Assembly (NCBI GenBank): GCA_900545825.1
Contig: URAS01000008.1
Coordinates: 59,974-123,973, forward strand
Length of the DNA: 64,000 bases
Direction of reading: 5' to 3'
Origin: an uncultured Actinomyces sp.
GTDB taxonomy: Bacteria; Actinomycetota; Actinomycetes; Actinomycetales; Actinomycetaceae
Shown here: positions 36,366-47,750 of the stretch, piece by piece
Layout: every line of letters starts with the position of its first letter
Position numbering within the stretch: the stretch's first letter is position 1
Notes under the pieces: model-generated
Told to the model about the DNA's origin: nothing
Databases searched by the model: none
Seen by the model: only the letters and a program-made list of their open reading frames with translations
Position numbers and translations under genes: made by a program

Positions 36366-37019
36366 CTACTTGCCTTTCCTCTTCTTGTCGGCCTTCTTGT
36401 CCGCCGGCACGGTGATGAGCTCCGGCGAGTGTGACAAATGCCTCAGCCCCAGCCAGGCGAGATTCGCTAGATGTGCGGCGACCTCGTATTTGTCGGGCTT
36501 GCGGACGTCGAGCCACCACTGGCTGACCTGCGCGGTCATGCCGACGAGCATCTGGGCGTACATGGGTGCCCACGACGGGTCGTATCCCATGTCCTTGAAC
36601 TGGGCGGCGACGATCGCCTGGACCTTGATGGCGACGTCGCCGATGACCGACGAATAGGTGCCCGACGTCTGCGTGGGCGGGGCGTCGCGGGTGAGGACGC
36701 GGAACCCGTCGGCATTTGTCTCGATGAAGCTCAGGTAGGCCAGCGCCGCCAGCTCGACCATCTGGCGCGGCGACGTGCTCTGTTGGAGGGCGGTGGCGAT
36801 CGCGCCGACCAACGCGCGGATTTCGCGGTCGAGGATCACCGCATAGATCGCCTCTTTCGAGCCGAAGTGCTCGTAGACGACAGGTTTCGACACGGACGCG
36901 GCCTTGGCGATCTCCTCCATCGAGGTCGCCTCAAACCCGTTGGTTGCAAAGAGGTGCTCGGCCGTTTGGATGAGTTGCTCGCGCCGCTGGACGCCCGTCA
37001 TTCGTGCCCGTTTGCTCAC
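36366..37019 (-). CDS. TetR family transcriptional regulator
   Basis: A 217-aa regulator. The N-terminal helix-turn-helix is clear: RREQLIQTAEHLFATNGFEA, then SMEEIAKAASVSKPVVYEHF. The C-terminal ligand domain is helical, and the protein ends in a Lys-rich tail. The start was set at GTG 37019 because GGGAGG lies six bases upstream; two other candidates (GTG 37052 and ATG 37001) have weaker sites. It lies 41 bases upstream of the MarR gene on the same strand; whether it regulates the exporter or distant genes is not known. Confidence 0.9.
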   Translation of the reverse strand: MSKRARMTGVQRREQLIQTAEHLFATNGFEATSMEEIAKAASVSKPVVYEHFGSKEAIYAVILDREIRALVGAIATALQQSTSPRQMVELAALAYLSFIETNADGFRVLTRDAPPTQTSGTYSSVIGDVAIKVQAIVAAQFKDMGYDPSWAPMYAQMLVGMTAQVSQWWLDVRKPDKYEVAAHLANLAWLGLRHLSHSPELITVPADKKADKKRKGK

Positions 37020-37139
37020 CGGTTTCCTCCCTCGACGTTTCGCCACATCCACTCTAGCGTGTGGGTCTGGTCACCCCACGCGTGATTTCGTCGGCGAAGA
37101 TTGGCCAGCGGAAGATCCGGTGTGAGAAACTGGCGGCGG

Positions 37140-37211
37140 TCCGCCCTGGTGTAACGGCAGCACACAGGCTTTTGGTGCCTTGAGGTCCGGGTTCGAATCC
37201 TGGGGGCGGAG
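37140..37211 (+). tRNA. tRNA-Gln (anticodon UUG)
   Basis: A 72-nt cloverleaf. Acceptor arms TCCGCCC (37140-37146) and GGGCGGA (37204-37210); anticodon loop TTTTGGT with anticodon TTG; T-arm CCGGG-TTCGAAT-CCTGG; discriminator G. The CCA end is not encoded. It precedes prs, as in other actinobacteria, although the usual glmU is absent between them. Confidence 0.95.
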
Positions 37212-37290
37212 CATCTCTCGGGCAGTGAGCACGTGCCCGGCCGCAGCGTGCTCGAATCGGCTAAGCGGCCAGTTATGAGGAGCGCTACGT

Positions 37291-38277
37291 ATGACCGGCA
37301 TTCACACTTCCGGTATCCACACCTCCGGCGAAAAACACCTGATGATCGTTCCCGGTCGGGCCTACCCGGAATTGGCCGAGAACATCGCGAAGGAACTGGG
37401 TACGCAAGTGCTGCCCACCACCGCCTACGACTTCGCCAACGGCGAGATCTATGTGCGTTTCGGAGAGTCGGTGCGCGGCACCGACTGTTTTGTTATCCAG
37501 TCCCACACCCAGCCGCTCAACAAGTGGGTGATGGAGCAGCTCATCATGGTCGACGCCCTCAAGCGGGCCTCGGCCAAGCGGATCACCGTGGTGGCGCCGT
37601 CGTTCCCCTACGCGCGTCAGGATAAGAAGCACCAGGGCCGCGAGCCCATCTCGGCGCGCCTCATGTTCGACCTGTTTAAGCAGGCGGGCGCCGACCGCAT
37701 CATGACGGTCGATCTCCACGCCGCCCAGTCGCAGGGCTTCTTTGACGGCCCGGTCGACCACCTCCTCGCGATGCCCGTGCTCCTCGAGCACGTCCGCACC
37801 CTCATCGACGACCGTCCGGTCGCCGTGGTGTCGCCCGACGCCGGCCGCATCCGTGTGGCAGAAAAGTGGGCGCACAAGCTCGGCTCGACCGGCCTCGCGT
37901 TCGTCCACAAGACCCGCGACACGACCCGCCCGAACGTGGCGGTCGCCAACCGGGTGATCGGCGACGTCCGCGGCAAGGTCTGCGTCCTCGTCGACGACAT
38001 GATCGACACGGGCGGCACGATCGCCGAGGCCGTCAAGGTCCTCCTCGCCGAGGGTGCCCTCGAGGTCATCGTCGCCGCGACGCACGGCCTGCTGTCCGAC
38101 CCCGCGGTCGAGCGGCTCTCGACGTGCGGCGCGTCGCACGTCATCCTCACCGACACCCTGCCGATCCCCGAAGAGAAGCAGTTCGAGCAGCTGACGGTCC
38201 TCTCGATCGCCCCGCTGTTGGCTAAGGCCATCCGCGCGGTCTTCGACGACGGCTCGGTCGCCGCGCTCTTCGCCTGA
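37291..38277 (+). CDS. prs: Ribose-phosphate pyrophosphokinase (PRPP synthetase)
   Basis: Makes PRPP from ribose 5-phosphate and ATP, feeding purine, pyrimidine, NAD, His and Trp synthesis. At 328 aa it is full length. Conserved blocks: TAYDFANGEIYVRF, the ATP flexible-loop region FPYARQDKKHQGREPISA, the metal site TVDLHAAQSQGFF, and the PRPP-binding loop CVLVDDMIDTGGTIAEA around 229-243. ATG start with GAGGAG upstream. The first ~13 residues are a repeated HTSG motif not usual in the family. Confidence 0.97.
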   Translation: MTGIHTSGIHTSGEKHLMIVPGRAYPELAENIAKELGTQVLPTTAYDFANGEIYVRFGESVRGTDCFVIQSHTQPLNKWVMEQLIMVDALKRASAKRITVVAPSFPYARQDKKHQGREPISARLMFDLFKQAGADRIMTVDLHAAQSQGFFDGPVDHLLAMPVLLEHVRTLIDDRPVAVVSPDAGRIRVAEKWAHKLGSTGLAFVHKTRDTTRPNVAVANRVIGDVRGKVCVLVDDMIDTGGTIAEAVKVLLAEGALEVIVAATHGLLSDPAVERLSTCGASHVILTDTLPIPEEKQFEQLTVLSIAPLLAKAIRAVFDDGSVAALFA

Positions 38278-38290
38278 TCCGCACCGATCG

Positions 38291-38341
38291 GTAACGTGAC
38301 CTACGCCGCGAAAGTGGCGTCAAGGGTTCACGTTTCGTTAC
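38291..38341 (+). promoter_or_regulatory. Nested inverted repeats between prs and rplY
   Basis: GTAACGTGA (38291-38299) pairs with TCACG and CGTTAC (38328-38341), and inside it ACGCC pairs with GGCGT around an 8-nt loop. It could be the prs terminator or the start of an L25 leader structure. A further GGAGGG/CCCTCC hairpin (38365-38381) lies downstream, 75 bases before the rplY start. Confidence 0.4.
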
Positions 38342-38456
38342 GCTAGCCCCTGTGCCTCGGCGAGGGAGGGTCCTGCCCTCCGTGATCGACGCGGCCGTGG
38401 TGATCCCACGTCCTTCCGGGGCTTCGATAGCTAGACAACACCAGAAGGAGGCCACC

Positions 38457-39059
38457 ATGGCTGCTGTTGAGCTCAAGGCTCAGTTGCGTGAAGAGACCGG
38501 CAAGGGCGCCGCCCGCCGGGCCCGTCGTGAGGGCAAGCTGCCCGCCGTCATTTACTCGCACGACACCGAGACCCGTTCGCTGTACCTGCCGGCGCACGAG
38601 ACGTTCCTCATCGTCAAGGACAATGCCAACGCGCTCGTCAGCCTCGACATCGAGGGCGACAAGCACCTGGCGCTCGTCAAGGCCGTCCAGCGTCACCCGG
38701 TGAAGCGTGACATCCTCCACGTCGACCTCCTCGCCGTCTCGCGGACGGAAAAGGTGGACGTCGAGGTTGCCCTCGAGGTCGTCGGCGCGTCGGCCCCCGG
38801 CACCATCCACGCCCAAGAAATGTTCGAGCTGGCCGTGTCCTGCCCGGCCGTCGAGATTCCCGAGCAGATCGACGTGTCGGTCGAGGGCCTGGAAGATGGC
38901 ACCGTCGTCCGCGTGGGCGACCTCAAGCTCCCCGAGGACGTGACGACCGACGTCGATCCCGAAGAGGCCGTCGTCTCGATCCTCGTGCCTGAGGAAGAGC
39001 CCGAGGCTCCGGCCGAGGGCGAGGCCGCGGCCGAGCAGTCGGCCGAAGCTGCCGAGTAA
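38457..39059 (+). CDS. rplY: 50S ribosomal protein L25 (CTC form)
   Basis: A 200-aa L25/general stress protein CTC family member. The N-terminal L25 domain (about 1-90) with KGAARRARREGKLPAVIYSH binds 5S rRNA; the C-terminal TL5/CTC domain follows, ending in an acidic Glu/Ala-rich tail. ATG follows AGAAGGAGG. A 179-nt leader separates it from prs, and a strong terminator follows, so it may be its own transcription unit with regulation in the leader. Confidence 0.95.
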   Translation: MAAVELKAQLREETGKGAARRARREGKLPAVIYSHDTETRSLYLPAHETFLIVKDNANALVSLDIEGDKHLALVKAVQRHPVKRDILHVDLLAVSRTEKVDVEVALEVVGASAPGTIHAQEMFELAVSCPAVEIPEQIDVSVEGLEDGTVVRVGDLKLPEDVTTDVDPEEAVVSILVPEEEPEAPAEGEAAAEQSAEAAE

Positions 39060-39083
39060 CAGGCAGCGCCAATCGTTTTCTAC

Positions 39084-39125
39084 GCGTAGGGCGGGCACTT
39101 TTCGCCCGCCCTACGCGCTTTTTTT
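39084..39125 (+). terminator. Intrinsic terminator between rplY and pth
   Basis: A perfect 13-bp stem, GCGTAGGGCGGGC (39084-39096) and 39104-39116, loop ACTTTTC, followed by seven T (39119-39125). The pth ribosome binding site begins right after the T-run, so pth transcription depends on read-through or a promoter within this short stretch. Confidence 0.93.
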
Positions 39126-39138
39126 GGGAGGAGGCCCC

Positions 39139-39738
39139 GTGGCCGAGAACACGTGGCTCGTCGTCGGGCTGGGTAACCCGGGCGAGAAATATGCCCACAC
39201 GCGGCACAATGTCGGGCACGAGACGATCGACGTCCTCACCCAGCGGATGGGGGCCACGCTTAAGCGGCACCGGACGCAGGCGTTCGTCGCCGAGGGCCGC
39301 CTGGGGATCGGGCCGGGCGGGGCTCCGGGCCCGCGCGTCGTCGTCGCGACCTTGGCCTGCTACATGAACACGTCGGGCGGGCCTGTGTCGGGCCTCGTCA
39401 AGTATTTCCACATTGATCCGACGACGAACCTGCTGGTCATCCACGACGACATGGACATCGAGGCCCACGACCTCCGCCTCAAGCGTGGCGGCGGCGAGGG
39501 CGGGCATAACGGCCTCAAGTCGATCTCGACGTCGCTGGGAACGCGTGACTATGCGCGCCTGCGGGTCGGGATCGGGCGTCCGCCGGGCCGGATGGATCCC
39601 GCCGACTATGTCCTCGCGCCCTGGCCGCGGCGCGAACGCGACGACTGGGCGGTGACGTTCGAGCGGGCGGCCGACGCGGTCGAGGACATCGTCACCACGG
39701 ATTTCCTCTCTGCCCAGCAGCGCCTTCACACCCGCTAG
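39139..39738 (+). CDS. pth: Peptidyl-tRNA hydrolase
   Basis: Releases tRNA from peptidyl-tRNA that has dropped off the ribosome. A 199-aa, full-length enzyme with VGLGNPGEKYAHTRHNVG (catalytic His at 23 in TRHN), YMNTSGGPV and the second catalytic block HDDMDIE, then GGGEGGHNGLKSI. The start is GTG 39139, after GGGAGGAG; the earlier in-frame codon at 39124 would lie in the terminator. Confidence 0.96.
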   Translation: MAENTWLVVGLGNPGEKYAHTRHNVGHETIDVLTQRMGATLKRHRTQAFVAEGRLGIGPGGAPGPRVVVATLACYMNTSGGPVSGLVKYFHIDPTTNLLVIHDDMDIEAHDLRLKRGGGEGGHNGLKSISTSLGTRDYARLRVGIGRPPGRMDPADYVLAPWPRRERDDWAVTFERAADAVEDIVTTDFLSAQQRLHTR

Positions 39739-39784
39739 CCATCGCCAGATGGCCCTGGCCCTTATTGATCCCTAGACTGGCCGG

Positions 39785-43348
<3,564 letters not shown>

Positions 43349-43391
43349 CATAAGGAAAGAAAAAGTCGGCATTCGGAAGGATGGCTCAACG

Positions 43392-43952
43392 ATGGAGTGG
43401 CGAAAGATCGGGGTCACGGCGGCGACCGTGGCGCTCGCGGCGACGATGCTTGGCGGCTGCTCGGCTCCTGGCTCGTCCAAGACGGCGGTGTCGTTTGCGG
43501 GCAAGTCCTACACGCAGGGCCAGGTCGAAGAGGCGACGAACCAGCTCAACGACCTCATTCCGGCGCAGACGCTCCAGCAGGTCGTGGGTGCCCCGAAGCT
43601 CACGCGGATGACGACGATGTCGCTGCTGCTGTACACGCCGGCGCTCGAGAAGGCGGCCGACAAGGACGATCTCGACGCCCTCAACAAGACGACGGACAAG
43701 CAGGTCGACGCCCTCGTTGACGCGTCGACGAAGTCCATTAAGCCGACCGCCACGACGCGCGAGGCGCTGCGGAACCTCCTCCTCGTCTCGTCGGGCTCGC
43801 ACGCGGGCCTCACCCAGGCGTTCCAGCAGGAGGTCGCCAAGAATCCTCCCCAGGTGAACGAGCGCTACGGCAAGATCGACTGGGCCGCCGGCGGCGCGGT
43901 GTCGCCGAACGTTCCGTCGTCGGTTCACTTCAACCAGCAGGCCACGCACTAG
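43392..43952 (+). CDS. Putative lipoprotein downstream of mfd
   Basis: A 186-aa secreted protein with a lipoprotein signal: positively charged start, hydrophobic stretch and lipobox LGGC with the lipidated Cys at 23. The mature part is mainly helical with an AGKSYTQGQVEEATNQL segment that looks like the N-terminal domain of SurA-type chaperones, but no parvulin domain follows. Position between mfd and eno matches a common actinobacterial lipoprotein locus. Function unproven. ATG 43392 is the only start that gives a proper signal peptide; the open frame before it overlaps mfd. Confidence 0.75.
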   Translation: MEWRKIGVTAATVALAATMLGGCSAPGSSKTAVSFAGKSYTQGQVEEATNQLNDLIPAQTLQQVVGAPKLTRMTTMSLLLYTPALEKAADKDDLDALNKTTDKQVDALVDASTKSIKPTATTREALRNLLLVSSGSHAGLTQAFQQEVAKNPPQVNERYGKIDWAAGGAVSPNVPSSVHFNQQATH

Positions 43953-43970
43953 ACCTTCACGCGTGTGCAC

Positions 43971-44006
43971 AGGCGGGCGGATTTTCCGCCCGCCTTTGGT
44001 CTTTTT
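43971..44006 (+). terminator. Intrinsic terminator after the lipoprotein gene
   Basis: Perfect 10-bp stem AGGCGGGCGG/CCGCCCGCCT with an ATTTT loop (43971-43995), followed by a T-rich tail (TTGGTCTTTTT). Confidence 0.92.
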
Positions 44007-44023
44007 CACGGCGGCGGCGGGAC

Positions 44024-44165
44024 TATAGTCGGCCTGACTCGCCCTGGGGGTTTCGCCGAGGGGAGAAGCAGCACGAGGGGACCCCTGTCAAAGCTGCGCA
44101 ACTGGCACTCCTCGTATTAGCGTTAGTAGTGACGTCACTACGACCAACCGCGTAAGGAGATTGAC
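44024..44165 (+). promoter_or_regulatory. eno promoter and 5' leader with a 16-bp palindrome
   Basis: A TATAGT -10 element (44024-44029) would give a leader of about 130 nt. Near its end lies GTAGTGACGTCACTAC (44126-44141), a perfect palindrome with a TGACGTCA core, just before the AAGGAG ribosome binding site (44154-44159). It may be an operator or a zero-loop stem. The role is unknown. Confidence 0.5.
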
Positions 44166-45449
44166 GTGGCAGCTATTGTTTTTGTTGACGCTCGTGAGAT
44201 TCTTGACTCGCGTGGCAACCCGACCGTCGAGGTCGACGTTCAGCTCGAGACGGGCGAACTGGCGACCGCTTCGGTTCCGTCGGGCGCTTCGACCGGCGCG
44301 TTCGAGGCCGTTGAGCGCCGCGATGGCGACAAGAAGCGTTACCTCGGCAAGGGCGTTCTCGACGCGGTCGACGCCGTGAAGAACGACATCGCCCCCGAGC
44401 TGCTCGGCCTCGACCCTGCCGACCAGCGCACGATCGACGCCATCATGCTTGACCTCGATGGCACCGACAACAAGGGCAAGCTGGGCGCCAACGCCATCCT
44501 CGGTGTGTCGCTGGCCGTCGCCAAGGCCGCCGCCATGGACGCGGGCCTGCCGCTGTACAAGTACCTGGGCGGCCCGAACGCCCACGTCCTGCCCGTTCCG
44601 ATGATGAACATCCTCAACGGTGGCTCGCACGCCGACACCAACGTGGACATTCAGGAGTTCATGATCGCCCCGATCGGCGCCGAGAGCTTCCGCGAGGCGC
44701 TGCGCATGGGCGCCGAGGTCTACCACTCGCTCAAGTCGGTCATCAAGGACCGCGGCCTGTCGACGGGCCTGGGCGACGAGGGCGGCTTCGCGCCGTCGCT
44801 CGACTCGAACGCCGAGGCGCTCGACCTCATCATCGAGGCCATCGAGAAGGCCGGCTACAAGCCGGGCGAGGACGTCGCGCTGGCGATGGATGTCGCTTCG
44901 TCGGAGTTCTACCAGGAAGACGGCACCTACCTGTTCGAGGGCGAGGCCCGCGACGGCGCCTGGATGGCCCACTACTACGAGCAGCTGCTCGAGAAGTACC
45001 CGATCGTCTCGATCGAGGACCCGCTGAACGAAGAGGCCTGGGAAGACTGGGCGCACCTGACCGCCACCGTCGGCGACAAGGTTCAGCTGGTCGGCGACGA
45101 CCTGTTCGTCACCAACCCGGCTCGCCTCCACCGCGGCATCGAGGAGAAGGTCGCGAACGCCCTCCTCGTCAAGGTCAACCAGATCGGCTCGCTCACCGAG
45201 ACGCTTGACGCGATCGAGGAAGCGCACCGTGCGTGCTACCACACGATGACCTCGCACCGTTCGGGCGAGACCGAGGACACGACGATCGCCGACCTGGCGG
45301 TCGCCACGAACTCGGGCCAGATCAAGACGGGTGCTCCGGCCCGTTCGGAGCGCGTTGCCAAGTACAACCGCCTGCTCCGTATCGAGGAGGAGCTGGGCGA
45401 CGCCGCGGTCTACGCCGGCAAATCGGCGTTCCCGCGTTTCGCCAAGTAG
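44166..45449 (+). CDS. eno: Enolase
   Basis: Interconverts 2-phosphoglycerate and phosphoenolpyruvate in glycolysis. A 427-aa full-length enzyme with ARENLDSRGNPTVEV-type start, SGASTGAFEA, NVDIQEFM, GDEGGFAPSL, the magnesium-binding SIEDPLNEEAWEDW, VGDDLFVTNP and the catalytic-Lys/His stretch VKVNQIGSLTE and TSHRSGETEDT. GTG start with AAGGAG upstream. Flanked by terminators on both sides: an independent unit with a long leader. Confidence 0.98.
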   Translation: MAAIVFVDAREILDSRGNPTVEVDVQLETGELATASVPSGASTGAFEAVERRDGDKKRYLGKGVLDAVDAVKNDIAPELLGLDPADQRTIDAIMLDLDGTDNKGKLGANAILGVSLAVAKAAAMDAGLPLYKYLGGPNAHVLPVPMMNILNGGSHADTNVDIQEFMIAPIGAESFREALRMGAEVYHSLKSVIKDRGLSTGLGDEGGFAPSLDSNAEALDLIIEAIEKAGYKPGEDVALAMDVASSEFYQEDGTYLFEGEARDGAWMAHYYEQLLEKYPIVSIEDPLNEEAWEDWAHLTATVGDKVQLVGDDLFVTNPARLHRGIEEKVANALLVKVNQIGSLTETLDAIEEAHRACYHTMTSHRSGETEDTTIADLAVATNSGQIKTGAPARSERVAKYNRLLRIEEELGDAAVYAGKSAFPRFAK

Positions 45450-45467
45450 CGCGAACGACTCAGCAAT

Positions 45468-45502
45468 AAGGGCGGGGCTCCAGACGGGGCCCCGCCCTTT
45501 TT
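45468..45502 (+). terminator. Intrinsic terminator after eno
   Basis: An 11-bp stem, AAGGGCGGGGC-type arms at 45468-45478 and 45489-45499, with a 10-nt loop, followed by TTTTT. Confidence 0.92.
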
Positions 45503-45560
45503 CTGCCCCGCCCCGGCACGCCGAGTAGCGTCTGCGGGGTGAAGACGGCACGATAGGACC

Positions 45561-46151
45561 ATGGCCCGTAACCCACACCAGCGTCCCGGCTCGGCGTTTG
45601 ACCGTACGCCGCGGACGTCGCAGCGGTCGACGCCCTCGAGCGGGCGCACGCACGGATGGTTGGGACGCAGCGTGACTCTCGGGCGCCCGTCGGGCTCCAC
45701 GGTGACGGTGTCGATGGTGACGCTGCTGCTGGCCGTCCTCCTCATCGTCGTGGTCCTGGGGAAGCCCCTGTTTGATCTGGCGAACTCGGTCCACGACAAC
45801 CGGCAGGCGACAGCCCAGCTCGCGGCGGCGCGTGACGAGCGCGCCGACCTCAATGATCAGCTGGCCCGATGGTCTGATCCGGCCTACATTTCGGCGCAGG
45901 CACGCGACCGCCTGGGCTACGTCAAGCCGGGCGAGACCCGCTACGAGGTCGTTGACCCGCCGGCGAAATATCGCAAAGGCCAGGCGGACTCGGCAGAAAA
46001 GTCGGATCGCCCGTGGTTCCTCGCGATCGTCGACTCGGCGGTGGCGGCCGACAAGTCGGCTAAGGATGACGCGTCGGTGACGGCGTCGCGTCGCGGCCAG
46101 CCCGCCGAGGGCGCCACCCCGGTCCCTACGACAAAGGACACGAAACAGTGA
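45561..46151 (+). CDS. ftsB: FtsB/DivIC-like septum formation initiator
   Basis: A 196-aa bitopic protein: basic cytoplasmic N-terminus, one membrane segment (about 48-68), then a coiled coil (HDNRQATAQLAAARDERADLND split by position) and the short family motif DPAYISAQARDRLGYVKPGE. In Actinobacteria this protein joins FtsL/FtsQ in the divisome. Its stop overlaps the DUF501 start (GTGA), starting a three-gene operon ftsB-DUF501-ppx that is conserved in mycobacteria. Confidence 0.9.
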   Translation: MARNPHQRPGSAFDRTPRTSQRSTPSSGRTHGWLGRSVTLGRPSGSTVTVSMVTLLLAVLLIVVVLGKPLFDLANSVHDNRQATAQLAAARDERADLNDQLARWSDPAYISAQARDRLGYVKPGETRYEVVDPPAKYRKGQADSAEKSDRPWFLAIVDSAVAADKSAKDDASVTASRRGQPAEGATPVPTTKDTKQ

Positions 46152-46702
46152 CCGTTCCGCTGCACCTCACCCCGATGACGCCCACCGACGAGATGCAGGT
46201 GACCCAGCAGCTTGGTCGGGTTCCCCGCGGTGTCGTCGGTATCGCCGCGCGTACCCCGGATGGCGTCCCCGAGGTCGTGGCGACGGCTCCCCGGGTCGAT
46301 CATGGCGAGCCGTTTCCCACGACGTTTTACCTCACCCACCCCGTGTTGACCAGGCTCGTGTCGCGGATCGAAGCGGCCGGCGAGATGGCCGCCTACCAGG
46401 AACGCCTGGCGGATCCCCAGGTGAAAGCCGCCTACGAGCAGGCCCACCGCACCTACATCGCCCAGCGTGACGTCATCGGTCAGATGGCCGGAGTAGGGGC
46501 GACACCCGAGATCTCAGGTGTGTCCGCCGGCGGCATGCCGAACCGCGTCAAATGCCTCCATGCCCTCGTTGGCCACGCGCTCGCGTCGGGCCCCGGAGTC
46601 AACCCGATCGGCGACGCCGTCCTGCGGCGACTCTGGGCCGAGGACACGTGGAAGCAACCGGGGTGGGAATGCATCAGCGACGACAAGGAGATCACCCAGT
46701 GA
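46148..46702 (+). CDS. DUF501 protein
   Basis: A 184-aa soluble protein with RVPRGVVGIAARTPDG, FPTTFYLTHPVL and GGMPNRVKCLHALVGHALA, the typical blocks of DUF501, always found between ftsB and ppx/gppA in actinobacteria. The His/Cys pair in VKCLHALVGH suggests a possible metal or active site, but the function is unknown. Translation overlaps both neighbours by GTGA, so expression is tightly coupled. Confidence 0.88.
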   Translation: MTVPLHLTPMTPTDEMQVTQQLGRVPRGVVGIAARTPDGVPEVVATAPRVDHGEPFPTTFYLTHPVLTRLVSRIEAAGEMAAYQERLADPQVKAAYEQAHRTYIAQRDVIGQMAGVGATPEISGVSAGGMPNRVKCLHALVGHALASGPGVNPIGDAVLRRLWAEDTWKQPGWECISDDKEITQ

Positions 46703-47682
46703 CGACAGTAGCGGCCATCGATTGCGGGACGAACTCGGCCAGGCTTCTCATCGCGCCGGTCGAGGGAAACCGTCTGGGGGCGCCGATCGCCCGTGAAATG
46801 ACGATTACGCGCCTGGGCCAGGGCGTCGACAAGACGGGGCAGCTCCATCCGGACGCCCTCGAGCGGACGCGGGTGGCCATGCGCGGATACGCCGACCAGA
46901 TCAGTGACGCCGGCGTCGACGCCGTGCGCGTCGTCGCCACGTCGGCATCCCGCGACGCATCGAACGCCCAGGACTTCGTCGACCTCGTCACCGACATTAT
47001 CGGTGTCGCGCCGGAGGTCGTCAGCGGCGAGGAGGAGGCGACGCTGTCGTTCCAGGGTGCCCTGGCGGGGCTGGGCGACGACGTCGACAAGCCCGTCCTC
47101 CTCGTCGACATCGGCGGCGGCTCGACCGAGTTCGTGCGGGGCACGGACGACGTCGCGGCGGCCTATTCGACGAACATGGGCTCGGTGCGGGTTTTCGAGC
47201 GGTTTTTCGCCGACGTGCCCAGCGAGGACGGGTCGATGGATCCGAGGACGCCGGCTCTGGCCCGCGCGATCCGCGACGCCGTCGCCTTCATCGACTCCCA
47301 GATCGATCTCGCGGACTCCCACGTCGAGTTCTCGGCCGCGCGCACGCTGGTCGGCGTCGCCGGCACGGTGACGACGGTGACGGCGCACGCCCTCGGGCTC
47401 GACGCCTACGACCCGGACGCGATCGACGGGGCCAACCTCCCGGTGACGACGATCTACCGCTCGTGCAATTGGATGCAGATGGCGACGGTGGCCGAACGCC
47501 GCGCCCTCGGGTTCATGCCGGCCGGGCGTGCCGACGTTATCGGTGCCGGCGCCCTCGTGTGGCAGCGGATCATCGAGCGGATGGGGCAGGCCCAGCTGGA
47601 ACGCTCACGGAACCTCGATCGGATCCTCACCGTCGAGCACGACATCTTGGACGGCATCGCCCTCTCGCTCATCGACCGCTAG
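46699..47682 (+). CDS. ppx: Exopolyphosphatase / GppA family phosphatase
   Basis: A 327-aa actin-fold phosphatase acting on polyphosphate or pppGpp. It has DCGTNSARLLIA, ATSASRDASNAQDF, SGEEEATLSF, the phosphate-2 motif LLVDIGGGSTEFV and GVAGTVTTVTAHAL. Short form without the C-terminal HD domain, like mycobacterial Ppx1/Rv1026 products. GTG 46699 overlaps the DUF501 stop by four bases. A bidirectional terminator follows. Confidence 0.93.
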   Translation: MTTVAAIDCGTNSARLLIAPVEGNRLGAPIAREMTITRLGQGVDKTGQLHPDALERTRVAMRGYADQISDAGVDAVRVVATSASRDASNAQDFVDLVTDIIGVAPEVVSGEEEATLSFQGALAGLGDDVDKPVLLVDIGGGSTEFVRGTDDVAAAYSTNMGSVRVFERFFADVPSEDGSMDPRTPALARAIRDAVAFIDSQIDLADSHVEFSAARTLVGVAGTVTTVTAHALGLDAYDPDAIDGANLPVTTIYRSCNWMQMATVAERRALGFMPAGRADVIGAGALVWQRIIERMGQAQLERSRNLDRILTVEHDILDGIALSLIDR

Positions 47683-47698
47683 GAATCCGTCAGACAGA

Positions 47699-47737
47699 CG
47701 AACCGGCCCCGAGGAATCATCCCTCGGGGCCGGTTCG
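47699..47737. terminator. Bidirectional terminator between ppx and nhaA
   Basis: A perfect 16-bp stem, CGAACCGGCCCCGAGG (47699-47714) with 47722-47737 around a 7-nt loop, between convergent genes. Confidence 0.9.
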
Positions 47738-47750
47738 TCGGGAGTAGCGG

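Noticed and set aside
36325..36573. N-terminal extension of the MarR frame
   Set aside because: The extra residues are Arg-rich antisense to the TetR gene end; a normal MarR length is obtained from GTG 36324.
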